In this document: positions 1-6,184 of the stretch, in pieces
Layout: the number at the start of each line of letters is the position of its first letter
Numbering within the stretch: the stretch's first letter is position 1
NCBI GenBank assembly: GCA_009785015.1
Contig: WQXD01000224.1
Span: 1-6,302 of the forward strand
Direction: 5' to 3'
Origin: Oscillospiraceae bacterium
GTDB lineage: Bacteria > Bacillota_A > Clostridia > Oscillospirales > WRJC01
Length of the DNA: 6,302 nt
Notes under the pieces: model-generated
Database searches by the model: none
Told to the model about the DNA's origin: nothing
What the model saw: the letters and a program-made list of their open reading frames with translations, nothing else
Program-made: the position numbers and the translations under genes

Positions 1-118
1 ACAACTTTTTCACGAATGCTCTTTCTGCTCTTGTTGCCTATTCTTTTTTGCCTAAAAAACCCGCCATTTCTCTGCCTTATTTCCCTATCTCTGTTTGATT
101 TTTTCCCTCGAACTCACG
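1..118. other. Gene-free AT-rich flank downstream of the kinase gene
   Basis: This stretch lies after the stop codon of the minus-strand kinase gene. I see no credible coding frame with a ribosome binding site on either strand. On the minus strand a GGCGGGTTTTTT run (roughly 54-65) ends in a T-tract like a terminator, but I find no inverted repeat in front of it. It is therefore left as unassigned flank. Confidence 0.5.
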
Positions 119-1195
119 TTAAATTAATTCTCTGTAAAGCTCATCGCCGTTCAGATACTCGTAGTTATAGACTAAACCCTGTAAATCGCCTATCCATTCA
201 TCGTACTTTATTTTGAATCCGGCGTACTGATAAAATGGTATCAACACTTTTGTTACGGCGTTCAGACGATAATCACGCCAGCATTCGTCCCACGAATAGC
301 CCGTGACCCCGTTCGCCAGCAGAGTTTTATGATAATGCTCGACAAGAGAACGCTGTATCTCCCTTTTCAAATCGTCAGAAAAGCCCACACGCGTCAGGTG
401 AGATAAATCGTTAGTCCCCGTACCTTCGCCCCAAAACTGAAAGTCTACTATCAGCGGCTTATTTTCTTTGCCAAGCGGCAGCATAAAATTATAAATGTGC
501 GAATCGCCGTTGCCGATTGTCACGTTGTTTCTGCCGTTAATGCGATGCGGGAAGCCTTTGCTAAGCGATATATTTATTTCTGACGACCGCCTCAATACTT
601 CTTTTGTTTTATCGTCGAACTTTTCACTGAACTCGCTTATGAACTCTTGTATTCCATCTCTGTCCTCTTGGAAATCCCGCTCTGTTTCTTCGATTTGCGG
701 GATTATTTCTCTGTTCCAAAAAGCCGCGTGAAACCGTGCCAACGACTCGGCGCAGGAGAACCATATACTTTTATCTTTTAATATCGCGTCGTCGGGCGCG
801 GTATAACGGCTTGATATATCTTCCAGCACTATCACAAATTCGCCTTTTTCTTCCGAGATAAAAACGTCGTAACAAACAGGTATAGGGAGATTATTTACTC
901 CGCTGTCCCTGATAAATTTATAGAACTTGCCCTCGTTTTGACTCACGCCGTGGTATACATTTTCTGCTTTGTTTTGCTTCATGGTTTTTATAAAGAGCTT
1001 CTTTTGACAAACATCATCACCGTCTTTTATTTGGACGCTTGCTTTTATGACTAATGCCGTGTTTGATTCTTTGACTTCTGTTATTTCCACGAATGTGATT
1101 GTTTGGTTTTCCGATAAATCCAGTACAGAGCGGAGATAACCGTCATCTATCACCGGCGTATCCGACATGATATTTTCATATATTTCGTAATTCAT
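119..1195 (-). CDS. APH/ecdysteroid-kinase-like phosphotransferase
   Basis: This 358-residue protein has the fold signature of the aminoglycoside phosphotransferase/choline-kinase-like superfamily, closest in style to the EcKinase/CHK-like branch. These are cytoplasmic enzymes that move the ATP gamma-phosphate to a small-molecule hydroxyl. Visible elements in order: a beta-3 lysine in LFIK (K70), a probable helix-C glutamate (E88, NEGKFYKF), a hinge VIVLEDIS (121-128), the typical LARFHAAFW segment (152-160), a catalytic loop GNGDSHIYNF (228-237, D231 and N236), and the metal-binding DFQFWGEG (251-258). The C-terminal DECWRDYR (303-310) also fits this branch. The usual HGD of the catalytic loop is NGD here (N229). 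Length is normal for the family. The ATG at 1193-1195 has GGAG 10 nt upstream. No signal peptide is present. The gene is divergent from the operon to its right and visibly more AT-rich, so a functional link is not assured. The substrate cannot be named; an antibiotic-resistance role is not supported. Confidence 0.82.
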   Translation of the reverse strand: MNYEIYENIMSDTPVIDDGYLRSVLDLSENQTITFVEITEVKESNTALVIKASVQIKDGDDVCQKKLFIKTMKQNKAENVYHGVSQNEGKFYKFIRDSGVNNLPIPVCYDVFISEEKGEFVIVLEDISSRYTAPDDAILKDKSIWFSCAESLARFHAAFWNREIIPQIEETERDFQEDRDGIQEFISEFSEKFDDKTKEVLRRSSEINISLSKGFPHRINGRNNVTIGNGDSHIYNFMLPLGKENKPLIVDFQFWGEGTGTNDLSHLTRVGFSDDLKREIQRSLVEHYHKTLLANGVTGYSWDECWRDYRLNAVTKVLIPFYQYAGFKIKYDEWIGDLQGLVYNYEYLNGDELYRELI

Positions 1196-1205
1196 AATTT
1201 GTCGA

Positions 1206-1209
1206 CTCC
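1206..1209 (-). promoter_or_regulatory. Ribosome binding site of the kinase gene
   Basis: On the minus strand this reads GGAG, 10 nt upstream of the ATG at 1195. It supports that start over the in-frame internal ATG at codon 10. Confidence 0.6.
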
Positions 1210-1234
1210 GTCAATTTTATTTTTTCTTGAAAAT

Positions 1235-1263
1235 ATTATACTACAGATTTATTTTTTTATCTA
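1235..1263 (-). promoter_or_regulatory. Probable sigma-A promoter of the kinase gene
   Basis: Read on the minus strand, a perfect TATAAT (1240-1235) is preceded after 17 nt by TAGATA (1263-1258), which matches four of six -35 consensus bases. Transcription would start near 1228 and give a leader of about 30 nt. The weak -35 keeps confidence moderate. Confidence 0.5.
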
Positions 1264-1297
1264 CCGATTTTGAAAAAATGTTTTTTTGCTTTTTCTC

Positions 1298-1326
1298 TTG
1301 ACTTTTTTTTAAAATTTTGGTATCAT
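1298..1326 (+). promoter_or_regulatory. Strong sigma-A promoter of the RuBisCO-like operon
   Basis: TTGACT (1298-1303) and TATCAT (1321-1326) are separated by exactly 17 nt. Each hexamer matches five of six consensus bases. The spacer is a T-tract followed by AAAATTTT. The predicted start near 1333 gives a leader of about 30 nt, too short for a riboswitch. Any regulation is therefore more likely by a protein acting on this region. I see no clear operator palindrome beyond AAAATTTT. Confidence 0.75.
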
Positions 1327-1346
1327 GCAATTATAGAAAGTCAAAA

Positions 1347-1354
1347 AAGGGAGG
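1347..1354 (+). promoter_or_regulatory. Ribosome binding site of the RuBisCO-like gene
   Basis: AAGGGAGG sits 9 nt before the ATG at 1364. This near-perfect Shine-Dalgarno fixes the start and shows that the short N-terminus is real and not an annotation truncation. Confidence 0.85.
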
Positions 1355-1363
1355 ATACAAAAT

Positions 1364-2497
1364 ATGCTCTGCGCGAAATATTACATCGAGACGTCCGGGG
1401 AGCTCGCAGACGTGGGGGCGGAGCTCGCCGAAATCGAAACCACGGGCAAATGGAGCCTCGACAAAAAGCAGACGGAACTGTTCACAAGCTGCAAGGGTTA
1501 CGTGCATGAAATCGAGGAAATCGAAAAAGGCCGGGGGTATATAACGCTCGCCATCCCCATGCAAAACCTCGATATGGAAAACAGCGCTTTCAGTTCGCTT
1601 TGGCTTTACATGGTCGGCGGCGCGACGCACGCGCTTATCTCATACAACAAATCGCGTCTGGTGGATTTTTGGTTTCCCGACGAGTACAACAAATATTTCC
1701 CGGGCCCGAAATGGGGCATAGACGGGCTGAGAAAATATCTCGGCGTGCCCTCCGGCGAGCCGATACTGGGCACGATCGTCAAGCCCACATCCGGGCTTGA
1801 CGCCGACGAAGTGGCGTCGATATGCGGCAGTTACGCTTCAGGCGGGCTGCAGTTCATCAAAGACGATGAAAAATACATGAACACGCCGCACTGCCCGATA
1901 AAGGAACGCGTGGAAAAGGCGATGAAAAAAATCTGCGAAGCCGAAGACAAAACGGGCAAAAAAGTGCTCTACACGCCCCATATAACCACCGGGCCGGAAA
2001 ATATACTGAAATTCGGGGAAACGGCGCTCAAAGCCGGGGCGCGCGGGCTGATGATAAATATATTCTCGTCGTCGTTTTCGTGCCTGAAAATGCTGCGCGA
2101 TGAATTTGACGTGCCCGTATATGCCCACTGCGGCGGCAAGGAAGCGCTCGGCAGGGCGCCGGGTCAGGGTGTCGCGCCGGAAGTGGCGGCAAAACTGGCG
2201 CGGCTCATGGGCGCGGAGTTTTTCCGCTCGAATATCCTCGGAGGGTATCTCGTCGGGGGCACAAATGAGGAAATAGATTCGCTCATACATACCATGAGGG
2301 CCCCCATGAAAGGTATAAAGGATCTTGTGCCCGCGCTGTCGGGGGGGCTTTCGCCCAAAAACCTCGGCGAGAATCTGAAAGCTTTCGGCACCGGCATAAT
2401 GGCCCTGGCGGGTTCGGGCATAACGCAGTATCCCGGCGGTATAGCCTGCGGGGTGGAAGCGATGAAGGCCGTTGCGGCGGATTATACTGGGAGGTAG
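1364..2497 (+). CDS. RuBisCO-like protein (form IV type, not a carboxylase)
   Basis: This 377-residue protein is homologous to the RuBisCO large subunit. An N-terminal domain opens with the CAKYYIE strand and an ETTGKW segment (25-30), followed by a TIM barrel. Residues matching RuBisCO K175 (K140, GTIVKP), the carbamylated K201 and metal ligands D203/E204 (K166, D168, E169 in FIKDDE), H294 (H255) and S379 (S326 in ALSGG) are kept. Residues matching K177 (T142), R295 (C256), H327 (R288) and the loop-6 lysine K334 (Y295) are replaced. By family knowledge this removes carboxylase/oxygenase activity but leaves metal-assisted enolisation possible, as in RuBisCO-like enolases, isomerases and decarboxylases. 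It is shorter than true RuBisCO, lacking the N- and C-terminal extensions. It is the first gene of a three-gene operon with a sugar-binding-type lipoprotein and a beta-helix glycosidase-like protein, which favours a sugar-acid or sugar-phosphate substrate. The alignment was done by eye. The exact subfamily (for example MtnW, or the isoapionate-pathway decarboxylases) is not settled. Confidence 0.9.
   Translation: MLCAKYYIETSGELADVGAELAEIETTGKWSLDKKQTELFTSCKGYVHEIEEIEKGRGYITLAIPMQNLDMENSAFSSLWLYMVGGATHALISYNKSRLVDFWFPDEYNKYFPGPKWGIDGLRKYLGVPSGEPILGTIVKPTSGLDADEVASICGSYASGGLQFIKDDEKYMNTPHCPIKERVEKAMKKICEAEDKTGKKVLYTPHITTGPENILKFGETALKAGARGLMINIFSSSFSCLKMLRDEFDVPVYAHCGGKEALGRAPGQGVAPEVAAKLARLMGAEFFRSNILGGYLVGGTNEEIDSLIHTMRAPMKGIKDLVPALSGGLSPKNLGENLKAFGTGIMALAGSGITQYPGGIACGVEAMKAVAADYTGR
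2489..2494 (+). promoter_or_regulatory. Ribosome binding site of the solute-binding lipoprotein gene
   Basis: GGGAGG lies in the last codons of the RuBisCO-like gene, 5 nt before the ATG at 2500. The stop codon and the next start are only 2 nt apart, which implies coupled translation. Confidence 0.8.
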
Positions 2498-2499
2498 AA

Positions 2500-3969
2500 A
2501 TGAAAAACAAAAAAACAATGATTTTCGCGGCGCTGCTCATTTTCCTTTTTTCAACGCTTGTTCTATGGTCCTGCGGCGACGGCAAGGCAAATACAAAAGA
2601 GACCGGCGGTCCCCTCGAAAATACCGCCGAAACCGAACCCGAAAAAGCCGAAGAGATAAGCGACGGCCTGCCCGAGACGGATTTGGGCGGATACAATTTC
2701 AGAATCATTTCATATGAAAAGATATATGACCGCGTATTCGCCGAAGACGACATAGGGGAAGTCATCAACGACGCGCAGTACCGCGCAAGGCTCTCGGTTG
2801 AGGACAGATTCAACGTAAAAATCAGCCTCAACGTGGCGGGCGGCTCCGGCGACGGCTCCGATTTGAGCGCGGTGAAAAAATCGATACTGACGGGCGACGA
2901 CGCGTTTGATTTGATTCACGCCCATGATATCACATCGTGCACTAATTCCCTCGAAAACATTTTTTTGAATCTGTACAATGTCCCTTACTTGGATTTCTCA
3001 AAGCCGTGGTGGCCCCAAAACAGCGTCGATTCCCTGACGGTGCTCGGGCAGATGTATGTGTTTTCAAACGCGATGACCACCGACAGCATAGGCAATATAC
3101 GGGTGCTTTTCATCAACAAGGACATAGCGCAGAACTATGGGCTCACAATGCCGTACAAGGAAGTGTTCTCCGGAAACTGGACCCTTGACGGCCTTATCAA
3201 CATGACAAAAGAGGTCTATTCCGATTTGAACGGGAACGGCGAAACGGATGAGGATGACCTGTTCGGATTTGAATACAGGGACCAGTATTTTATCTGCACC
3301 TTAGAGCCGCTGGGCATAGCGCCGTACAAAAGGGACGCGGAGGAAATCATCAAGCTCAATCTCAACGACGAAAGGACGCTTTTGGCAATAGACAAAATGT
3401 ATTCGCTTTTGTTCGGCCTGAAATCCACTTTTTTCAAAACCGACAATGAAGGCGAGCTGTTTATGGACGGCCGCGCCCTGGCGACGTGCCGGGTGCTGGG
3501 GCTCGCAGTCGACGAGCTCCGGTTTACCGATGTGAATTACGCCATACTGCCGATGCCCAAATTGGAAGCCTCCCAGAAAAACTATACTTCGGGCTACACG
3601 AGTTATCTGTTTTCGGTGCCCAACACAACCCAAAACCCGGAGAGAACGGGCATAATCATCGAGGCGCTGAGCGCGGAGGGGCATAAGAGGGTGCTGCCCG
3701 CCTATTATGAGATAGCCTTAAAAAACAAATATCTGCAGGATGAGGAATCGATACAGATGCTCGATCTGATAAATGAATCGAAAATGCTCGATTTCGCGTG
3801 GTGCTACAACGTCAATTACGCGGGGCCGTACTGGTTCATGAGGGACTTGTTCATCGGAGGGAAGACTCCGTCGACCGATTTCGCGTCGTGGTATGACAAA
3901 AACGAAAAAAAGCTGCTGTCGGGGCTCGGCACCATAATCCAAAAATTTGAAAGCATGCAGGGGGAATAG
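2500..3969 (+). CDS. Extracellular solute-binding lipoprotein (ABC-type, family 1-like)
   Basis: This 489-residue protein starts with a lysine-rich n-region, a hydrophobic stretch (about 7-22) and a lipobox LWSC with C25 as the lipidation site. It would be anchored on the outer face of the cytoplasmic membrane. A Glu/Thr/Gly-rich linker (26-55) precedes the binding domain. The body matches a solute-binding protein type abundant in Clostridia. Recognisable parts are KPWWPQNSVDSL (168-179), an EF-hand-like loop DLNGNGETDEDD (242-253), AILPMPK (348-354), the ERTGIIIEAL helix (381-390) and PAYYEIALKNKY (400-411). Family 1 members usually deliver oligosaccharides to an ABC importer. No permease or ATPase gene is present in the window, so the partner must be encoded elsewhere or beyond the window. 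The ligand is unknown; the neighbouring beta-helix enzyme points to a glycan. The gene sits 2 nt after the RuBisCO-like gene and 4 nt before the next gene. Confidence 0.87.
   Translation: MKNKKTMIFAALLIFLFSTLVLWSCGDGKANTKETGGPLENTAETEPEKAEEISDGLPETDLGGYNFRIISYEKIYDRVFAEDDIGEVINDAQYRARLSVEDRFNVKISLNVAGGSGDGSDLSAVKKSILTGDDAFDLIHAHDITSCTNSLENIFLNLYNVPYLDFSKPWWPQNSVDSLTVLGQMYVFSNAMTTDSIGNIRVLFINKDIAQNYGLTMPYKEVFSGNWTLDGLINMTKEVYSDLNGNGETDEDDLFGFEYRDQYFICTLEPLGIAPYKRDAEEIIKLNLNDERTLLAIDKMYSLLFGLKSTFFKTDNEGELFMDGRALATCRVLGLAVDELRFTDVNYAILPMPKLEASQKNYTSGYTSYLFSVPNTTQNPERTGIIIEALSAEGHKRVLPAYYEIALKNKYLQDEESIQMLDLINESKMLDFAWCYNVNYAGPYWFMRDLFIGGKTPSTDFASWYDKNEKKLLSGLGTIIQKFESMQGE
3223..3258 (+). other. 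EF-hand-like calcium loop coding segment in the lipoprotein
   Basis: Codons 242-253 encode DLNGNGETDEDD. Acidic or amide residues fall at loop positions 1, 3, 5, 9 and 12 and glycine at position 6, which is the EF-hand/dockerin calcium-loop pattern. Similar loops are frequent in family 1 solute-binding proteins and are thought to stabilise the fold. Confidence 0.6.
3959..3965 (+). promoter_or_regulatory. Ribosome binding site that sets the beta-helix gene start
   Basis: AGGGGGA overlaps the end of the lipoprotein gene and lies 8 nt before the ATG at 3974. The longer in-frame alternative, TTG at 3947, has no purine-rich element at a useful distance and would put this site inside the gene. The ATG at 3974 is therefore preferred. 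Confidence 0.75.
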
Positions 3970-3973
3970 ATAT

Positions 3974-6184
3974 ATGGTCATTGCTAAAATATCGCCGTTG
4001 AAATACACCGTACTCTCAGAGGGCGGCGAATTTGACGCGGAGGCGCTTATGCGCGCTGTCCAAGAGTGCGAAGACGGCGCCGAAATCGTCTTCGAGCCGG
4101 GAAAATATTATTTTCCCGCGCCCCAAAACTCGGTAAAACTCGAAGGCATACAAAAAAACATAACCTTCAAAGCAAAAGAAGGCGCCAGATTCATCGGCGG
4201 AAAACCCATATCAAACACTCATCCGGTGTCAAAAGAAGCAAAACAGAAATTCTTTTTTGAAGCCCGGGACAAAATCTTCTGCGCGGATTTGAAAAAAGAA
4301 GGAATATCCGATATATGCGGCTTTGTCTCGCGCGGCTTCGGGAGAAAGGTGACTGCGTCCCATTCCGAAATATTCGCCGACCAAACGCCATTGAATCTTT
4401 CGCGGTACCCGAAAACCGGGTATCTTGAAATCACCGGATACGGCGAAGAGAAAATCAACGAGTGGTCGCAGAAAGTCGGCAGGCTCGACAGGGGATTTTT
4501 TTATGAAAGCGAACAGCCAAAAAAATGGGCCGGGGCGGACGACATATTGGTTCACGGATACTGGTCGTGGGACTGGGCGAACTCATACGAAAAAATCGCG
4601 GAGACAGACAAAGAATCAAAAAAGATAATGACGCAGCCGCCATACGGGATGTACGCCTTCAAGCCGGGCCAGAGATTTTGTTTCCATAATATCTCAGAGG
4701 AAGTCACCGAGCCCGGCGACTACTATATAAACAGAAAAGCCATGATGCTCTACTACATCCCAAAAAACCCGCAAAAACTCCCCGAAGAGATATTGATCTC
4801 GACGTTGAACGAGCCTTTGTGGAGTGCAGACGGATGCGAAAATTTGCGTTTTGAGGGTTTTCAGATAGAAGCGACTTGCAGCAGCGGGATAGCGGTTTTA
4901 AACAGCGGGAATATAAGAATCTCGGGCTGCGAATTAAAAAACATCGGCAATTACGCCGTGACGATGGATAAATGCCGCAATGTGACGGTCGAAAACTGCA
5001 CCATACACGACTGCGGCGACGGCGGGATCAGCATATCCTGCGGCAACAGGGCGACCCTCGAGCCGGGCGGGGTGAAGATAGACAACAACCACATCTACAA
5101 AATAGCGAAATGGACGCGCACATATCAGACCGCAGTCAACGCCTCGGGCGTGGGAATCGAGATAACCAACAATCTGATTCACGACTGCCCGCATACGGCG
5201 ATATTGTTCTGGGGAAACGAAATACACATCAAAAACAACGAGATATACAGCGCCCTGCTCGAAACGGGCGACGCCGGCGCCATATATACGGGCCGCGATT
5301 ATACATTCAGGGGAAATGTCGTGTCTAAAAATTACATACACCATCTCGGAGGGGTCGGAATGGGCACGATGGGCATTTACAACGACGACTGCGTTTCGGG
5401 CACGGTGATGAATGACAATATATTTTTCGAGGTCCAAAGGGCCGTATTTCTCGGAGGCGGGCGGAACTTTCAAGTCAGGGGCAATCTGTTTGTCGACTGT
5501 TATCCTTCAATTGAGATAGACGGCAGGGGGACGTCAAGCCACCGCATATGGCGCAGCATGGTCGACGAGCTGATGCGCGACAGATTTTACAATATCAAGG
5601 ACGGCGAAACCGCCGTTTCCGCGAATTGCGAGCCGTATATTTCGCGTTACCGCGACCTTGGGGAAATCGACGCGTTTTACCGCAAAAATCTGCCGATTCC
5701 CCCCAGCGCGGACATAAAAAACAACGTGTACTGCTCAAAGCGCAAACTCGAATTCACATGGGACTGTGAACCGGGCGAATTCCGTATATGCAAAAACAAG
5801 TCCGTAAACCGCGGTTGTTTCGAGGACTACGGCATAGGCCTGTTCGATACAAAGCGCGGCGCAGACATAAAATCGCGCGTGACCGGGCGCGGATTGGACG
5901 AGAAGCGCCGCTCACAAAACCCTCCCCGGATCTTGACCGGGCTCGGCTTTGAAGGCGGAAACCTGATTTACAGGTATAAAAATTTTTCGAATACGGCGGT
6001 TCGCGGCATGGTGAATTTGTATTCGGAAGGCCCGGCGCCGGCTCCGTTTGAACTCGAAATCGGCGCGATGTGCGAAGGCACGGTCAAAATACCGTTTGAC
6101 GCGGGAGAGGGCGCGCAGATCGCCGTCGAGGCGAGAAGCGACATCGCGGGCGTCAGGCCGTGCAGGCTCACGGTGAATACCTGA
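3974..6184 (+). CDS. Right-handed parallel beta-helix protein, GH141-like glycosidase candidate
   Basis: From the preferred ATG this is a 736-residue protein. The N-terminus is a pectate-lyase-like entry (GGEFDAEALMRAVQEC, then EIVFEPGKYYF). A middle domain carries HGYWSWDWANSYEKI (194-208) and PGDYYINRK (247-255). A run of beta-helix coils follows (about 314-516) with Asn-rich turns such as VTVENCTIHDC, VKIDNNHIY, IEITNNLIHDC and IHIKNNEIY. Strongly conserved-looking blocks are GDAGAIYTGRDYTFRGN (432-448) and IHHLGGVGMGTMGIYNDDC (455-473). The C-terminus (about 655-736) looks like a small beta-sandwich. By recollection this architecture matches CAZy family GH141, whose characterised members include an alpha-L-fucosidase acting on RG-II and a xylanase. 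The assignment is by motif memory and not by search. Acidic residues in the two conserved blocks are candidate catalytic residues. No signal peptide is visible, so it probably acts in the cytoplasm on imported oligosaccharide. It is the last gene of the operon. The beta-helix fold is certain; the exact activity is not. Confidence 0.85.
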   Translation: MVIAKISPLKYTVLSEGGEFDAEALMRAVQECEDGAEIVFEPGKYYFPAPQNSVKLEGIQKNITFKAKEGARFIGGKPISNTHPVSKEAKQKFFFEARDKIFCADLKKEGISDICGFVSRGFGRKVTASHSEIFADQTPLNLSRYPKTGYLEITGYGEEKINEWSQKVGRLDRGFFYESEQPKKWAGADDILVHGYWSWDWANSYEKIAETDKESKKIMTQPPYGMYAFKPGQRFCFHNISEEVTEPGDYYINRKAMMLYYIPKNPQKLPEEILISTLNEPLWSADGCENLRFEGFQIEATCSSGIAVLNSGNIRISGCELKNIGNYAVTMDKCRNVTVENCTIHDCGDGGISISCGNRATLEPGGVKIDNNHIYKIAKWTRTYQTAVNASGVGIEITNNLIHDCPHTAILFWGNEIHIKNNEIYSALLETGDAGAIYTGRDYTFRGNVVSKNYIHHLGGVGMGTMGIYNDDCVSGTVMNDNIFFEVQRAVFLGGGRNFQVRGNLFVDCYPSIEIDGRGTSSHRIWRSMVDELMRDRFYNIKDGETAVSANCEPYISRYRDLGEIDAFYRKNLPIPPSADIKNNVYCSKRKLEFTWDCEPGEFRICKNKSVNRGCFEDYGIGLFDTKRGADIKSRVTGRGLDEKRRSQNPPRILTGLGFEGGNLIYRYKNFSNTAVRGMVNLYSEGPAPAPFELEIGAMCEGTVKIPFDAGEGAQIAVEARSDIAGVRPCRLTVNT

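Noticed and set aside
119..1195. Aminoglycoside resistance enzyme
   Set aside because: Only superfamily motifs are shared. The LARFHAAFW and DFQFWGEG pattern fits EcKinase/CHK-like proteins, and there is no resistance context.
1327..1363. Riboswitch or attenuator in the operon leader
   Set aside because: The leader is only about 30 nt, mostly the ribosome binding site, with no room for a structured aptamer.
1364..2497. Functional RuBisCO large subunit (CO2 fixation)
   Set aside because: The equivalents of K334, R295, H327 and K177 are replaced, and there is no small subunit or phosphoribulokinase gene in the window.
1364..2497. MtnW (2,3-diketo-5-methylthiopentyl-1-phosphate enolase) of methionine salvage
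   Set aside because: No other methionine salvage gene is adjacent, the neighbours are sugar-type, and the HCGGK segment does not obviously match MtnW. It cannot be excluded without a phylogeny, so no symbol is given.
1838..2518. Minus-strand open frame of 226 codons
   Set aside because: It is antisense to the conserved RuBisCO-like barrel, has an Arg/Phe/His-rich low-complexity product and no family signature; an artefact of high G+C codon bias.
3947..3973. TTG start at 3947 for the beta-helix gene, overlapping the lipoprotein gene
   Set aside because: No ribosome binding site precedes it, whereas AGGGGGA is well placed for the ATG at 3974.
4934..5473. Minus-strand open frame of 179 codons
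   Set aside because: It lies wholly antisense to the beta-helix coils. The product is a Val/Ala/Tyr-rich mirror of the repeat and not a recognisable protein.
3974..6184. Pectate lyase call for the beta-helix protein
   Set aside because: Only the general fold is shared. The WSWDW, GDAGAIYTGRD and GMGTMGIYNDDC blocks fit the GH141-like type better than polysaccharide lyases.
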